Shown: piece after piece, positions 13,868-14,523 of the stretch | Position numbering within the stretch: position 1 is the first letter of the stretch | Layout: each line of letters begins with the position of its first letter | Assembly: GCA_002478225.1 (NCBI GenBank) | Contig: DLMV01000022.1 | Coordinates: 1-14,523 of the forward strand | DNA: 14,523 bases | Source: Deltaproteobacteria bacterium UBA7527 | GTDB taxonomy: Bacteria; Desulfobacterota; Syntrophorhabdia; Syntrophorhabdales; Syntrophorhabdaceae | Direction: 5' to 3' | Position numbers and translations under genes: made by a program | The notes under the pieces: model-generated | Database searches by the model: none | The model's input: only the letters and a program-made list of their open reading frames with translations | Told to the model about the DNA's origin: nothing

Positions 13868-14383
13868 TTAGTTTAAAAAAGATTTCAGTTTTTCGCCCAG
13901 CAATGTCTGGGTAGCAGTATCACACTGACAGTCCTCAACATTTTTGTTCTTGCCGCAGACCGGGCAGAGGCCTTTGCAGTTTTCTGTACAGACCGGCCTG
14001 ATGGGCACGTTGAGCAATACCTCCTCATAGATGAACGGATCGAGATCGATCTCGTCCCCCTCATAGTAATAAATATCCATGTCGTCACGTTTCAGCTCGA
14101 CCTCGGATACCCGAGAGATCTTTGTCCGGGGTGTCAGCTTAATGTCCAGGGAAGCTTCAAGTTCGAGGGTAAAATCATCGAGGCACCGTGAACATGTGAT
14201 AGACATTGTGCACTCCACGGGTCCCTGGATGGTCACGAGGTTATCGAACTTCCTGATCGTCAGCTCATAGGCAACCGGCGTAATGATCTGTATGCTTCTG
14301 TCTTCTATCTCAGCAAACCGCGATGCTTCCATGGAACCTCTCGCAACAAACACCTCTTCTATTTCTGAAAGTTTGATAATCAA
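13868..14383 (-). CDS. yceD: YceD/DUF177 family protein
   Basis: Protein of 171 residues from the YceD (DUF177) family, which almost always precedes rpmF and has been linked to 23S rRNA or large-subunit maturation; the exact role is not settled. Cysteine motifs are clear: CSRC (64-67), then RPVCTENCKGLCPVCG (129-144) and CQC (152-154), suggesting bound zinc. LNVPIRPVC is the best-conserved family segment. The start is TTG at 14381-14383 with AGAAGG six bases upstream; the leader from the predicted transcription start is only about 16-18 bases. It is the first gene of the long minus-strand cluster. Confidence 0.93.
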   Translation of the reverse strand: MIIKLSEIEEVFVARGSMEASRFAEIEDRSIQIITPVAYELTIRKFDNLVTIQGPVECTMSITCSRCLDDFTLELEASLDIKLTPRTKISRVSEVELKRDDMDIYYYEGDEIDLDPFIYEEVLLNVPIRPVCTENCKGLCPVCGKNKNVEDCQCDTATQTLLGEKLKSFLN

Positions 14384-14406
14384 AGCTGCCTTCTTTTGAG
14401 TCTGAT

Positions 14407-14435
14407 AATATAATGGGTTGATGTTTCATTGTCAA
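14407..14435 (-). promoter_or_regulatory. Strong sigma70-type promoter of the lipid cluster
   Basis: On the minus strand TTGACA (14430-14435) is followed after exactly 17 bases by TATATT (14407-14412), five of six matches to TATAAT. The predicted transcription start near 14400 is 16-18 bases from the yceD TTG codon. This is the best promoter seen in the window and probably drives yceD-rpmF-plsX and the downstream lipid genes. Confidence 0.8.
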
Positions 14436-14449
14436 GCAAATTAACTTCT

Positions 14450-14491
14450 TGTAACTCTTGCCTTTTCAGTTACAGGGGCTTGCGTCGCCCC
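14450..14491. other. Two adjacent dyads upstream of the yceD promoter
   Basis: TGTAACT (14450-14456) and AGTTACA (14468-14474) form a perfect 7-base dyad with an 11-base centre, about 60 bases upstream of the predicted start. Immediately beside it GGGGC (14475-14479) pairs with GCCCC (14487-14491). Neither has a following T run in either direction, so they do not look like a standard terminator. They may be an operator, or the end of an upstream transcript. Confidence 0.35.
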
Positions 14492-14503
14492 CTCCAACTG
14501 ATG

Positions 14504-14523
14504 CCGTGAAAAGTGAAAGGTGA
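14504..14523. repeat. Probable start of another 7-base repeat block, cut by the window edge
   Basis: CCGTGAA, AAGTGAA and AGGTGA lie in one 7-base phase up to the last base. The same words, in reverse complement, form the end of the block at 5855-5868. Only 20 bases are visible, so the call rests on that similarity. Confidence 0.45.

Overview
The window looks like bacterial chromosome, most likely from an anaerobic Desulfobacterota lineage (former Deltaproteobacteria). This is inferred from the gene order yceD-rpmF-plsX-...-fabD-fabG-acpP-fabF-rpiB-glyA-dCMP deaminase-nrdR-ribD-ribE-ribBA-ribH-nusB, which I recall from Geobacter-type genomes. No rRNA or other taxonomic marker is present, so the rank below phylum is open. 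All 19 genes lie on the minus strand and are transcribed from the right edge towards the left. There are no tRNAs, rRNAs, insertion sequences, CRISPR arrays or gene-free stretches over 300 bases.

In transcription order, a strong sigma70-type promoter (14407-14435) precedes a lipid block: yceD, rpmF, plsX, an acyl-CoA dehydrogenase, fabD, fabG, acpP and fabF. PlsX links acyl-ACP to phospholipid synthesis, and FabD/FabG/ACP/FabF are the malonyl transfer, ketoreduction, carrier and condensing steps of type II fatty acid synthesis. The slot where fabH usually sits holds the acyl-CoA dehydrogenase instead. Next come rpiB, glyA and a dCMP deaminase (pentose phosphate, one-carbon and dTMP precursor supply), then the ribonucleotide reductase repressor nrdR, then a complete riboflavin set ribD-ribE-ribBA-ribH, then nusB. 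Many junctions overlap by 1 to 28 bases, so translation is probably coupled. The left end holds a NYN/YacP-type RNase-like gene and, behind its own likely promoter, a CBS-CBS-ACT protein of the AcuB type.

The most unusual content is in the few real gaps. Four intergenic blocks (2-78, 1337-1406, 5743-5868, 10371-10503), and probably a fifth cut by the right edge, are built of degenerate 7-base units that stay in one phase for 70 to 133 bases, although the unit sequence changes along the block. Two blocks fold back as imperfect inverted repeats, two run into the 3' ends of genes, and one appears to have separated fabG from an ancestral Shine-Dalgarno site. These elements, plus the dehydrogenase in the fabH slot, are the main points for a second look.
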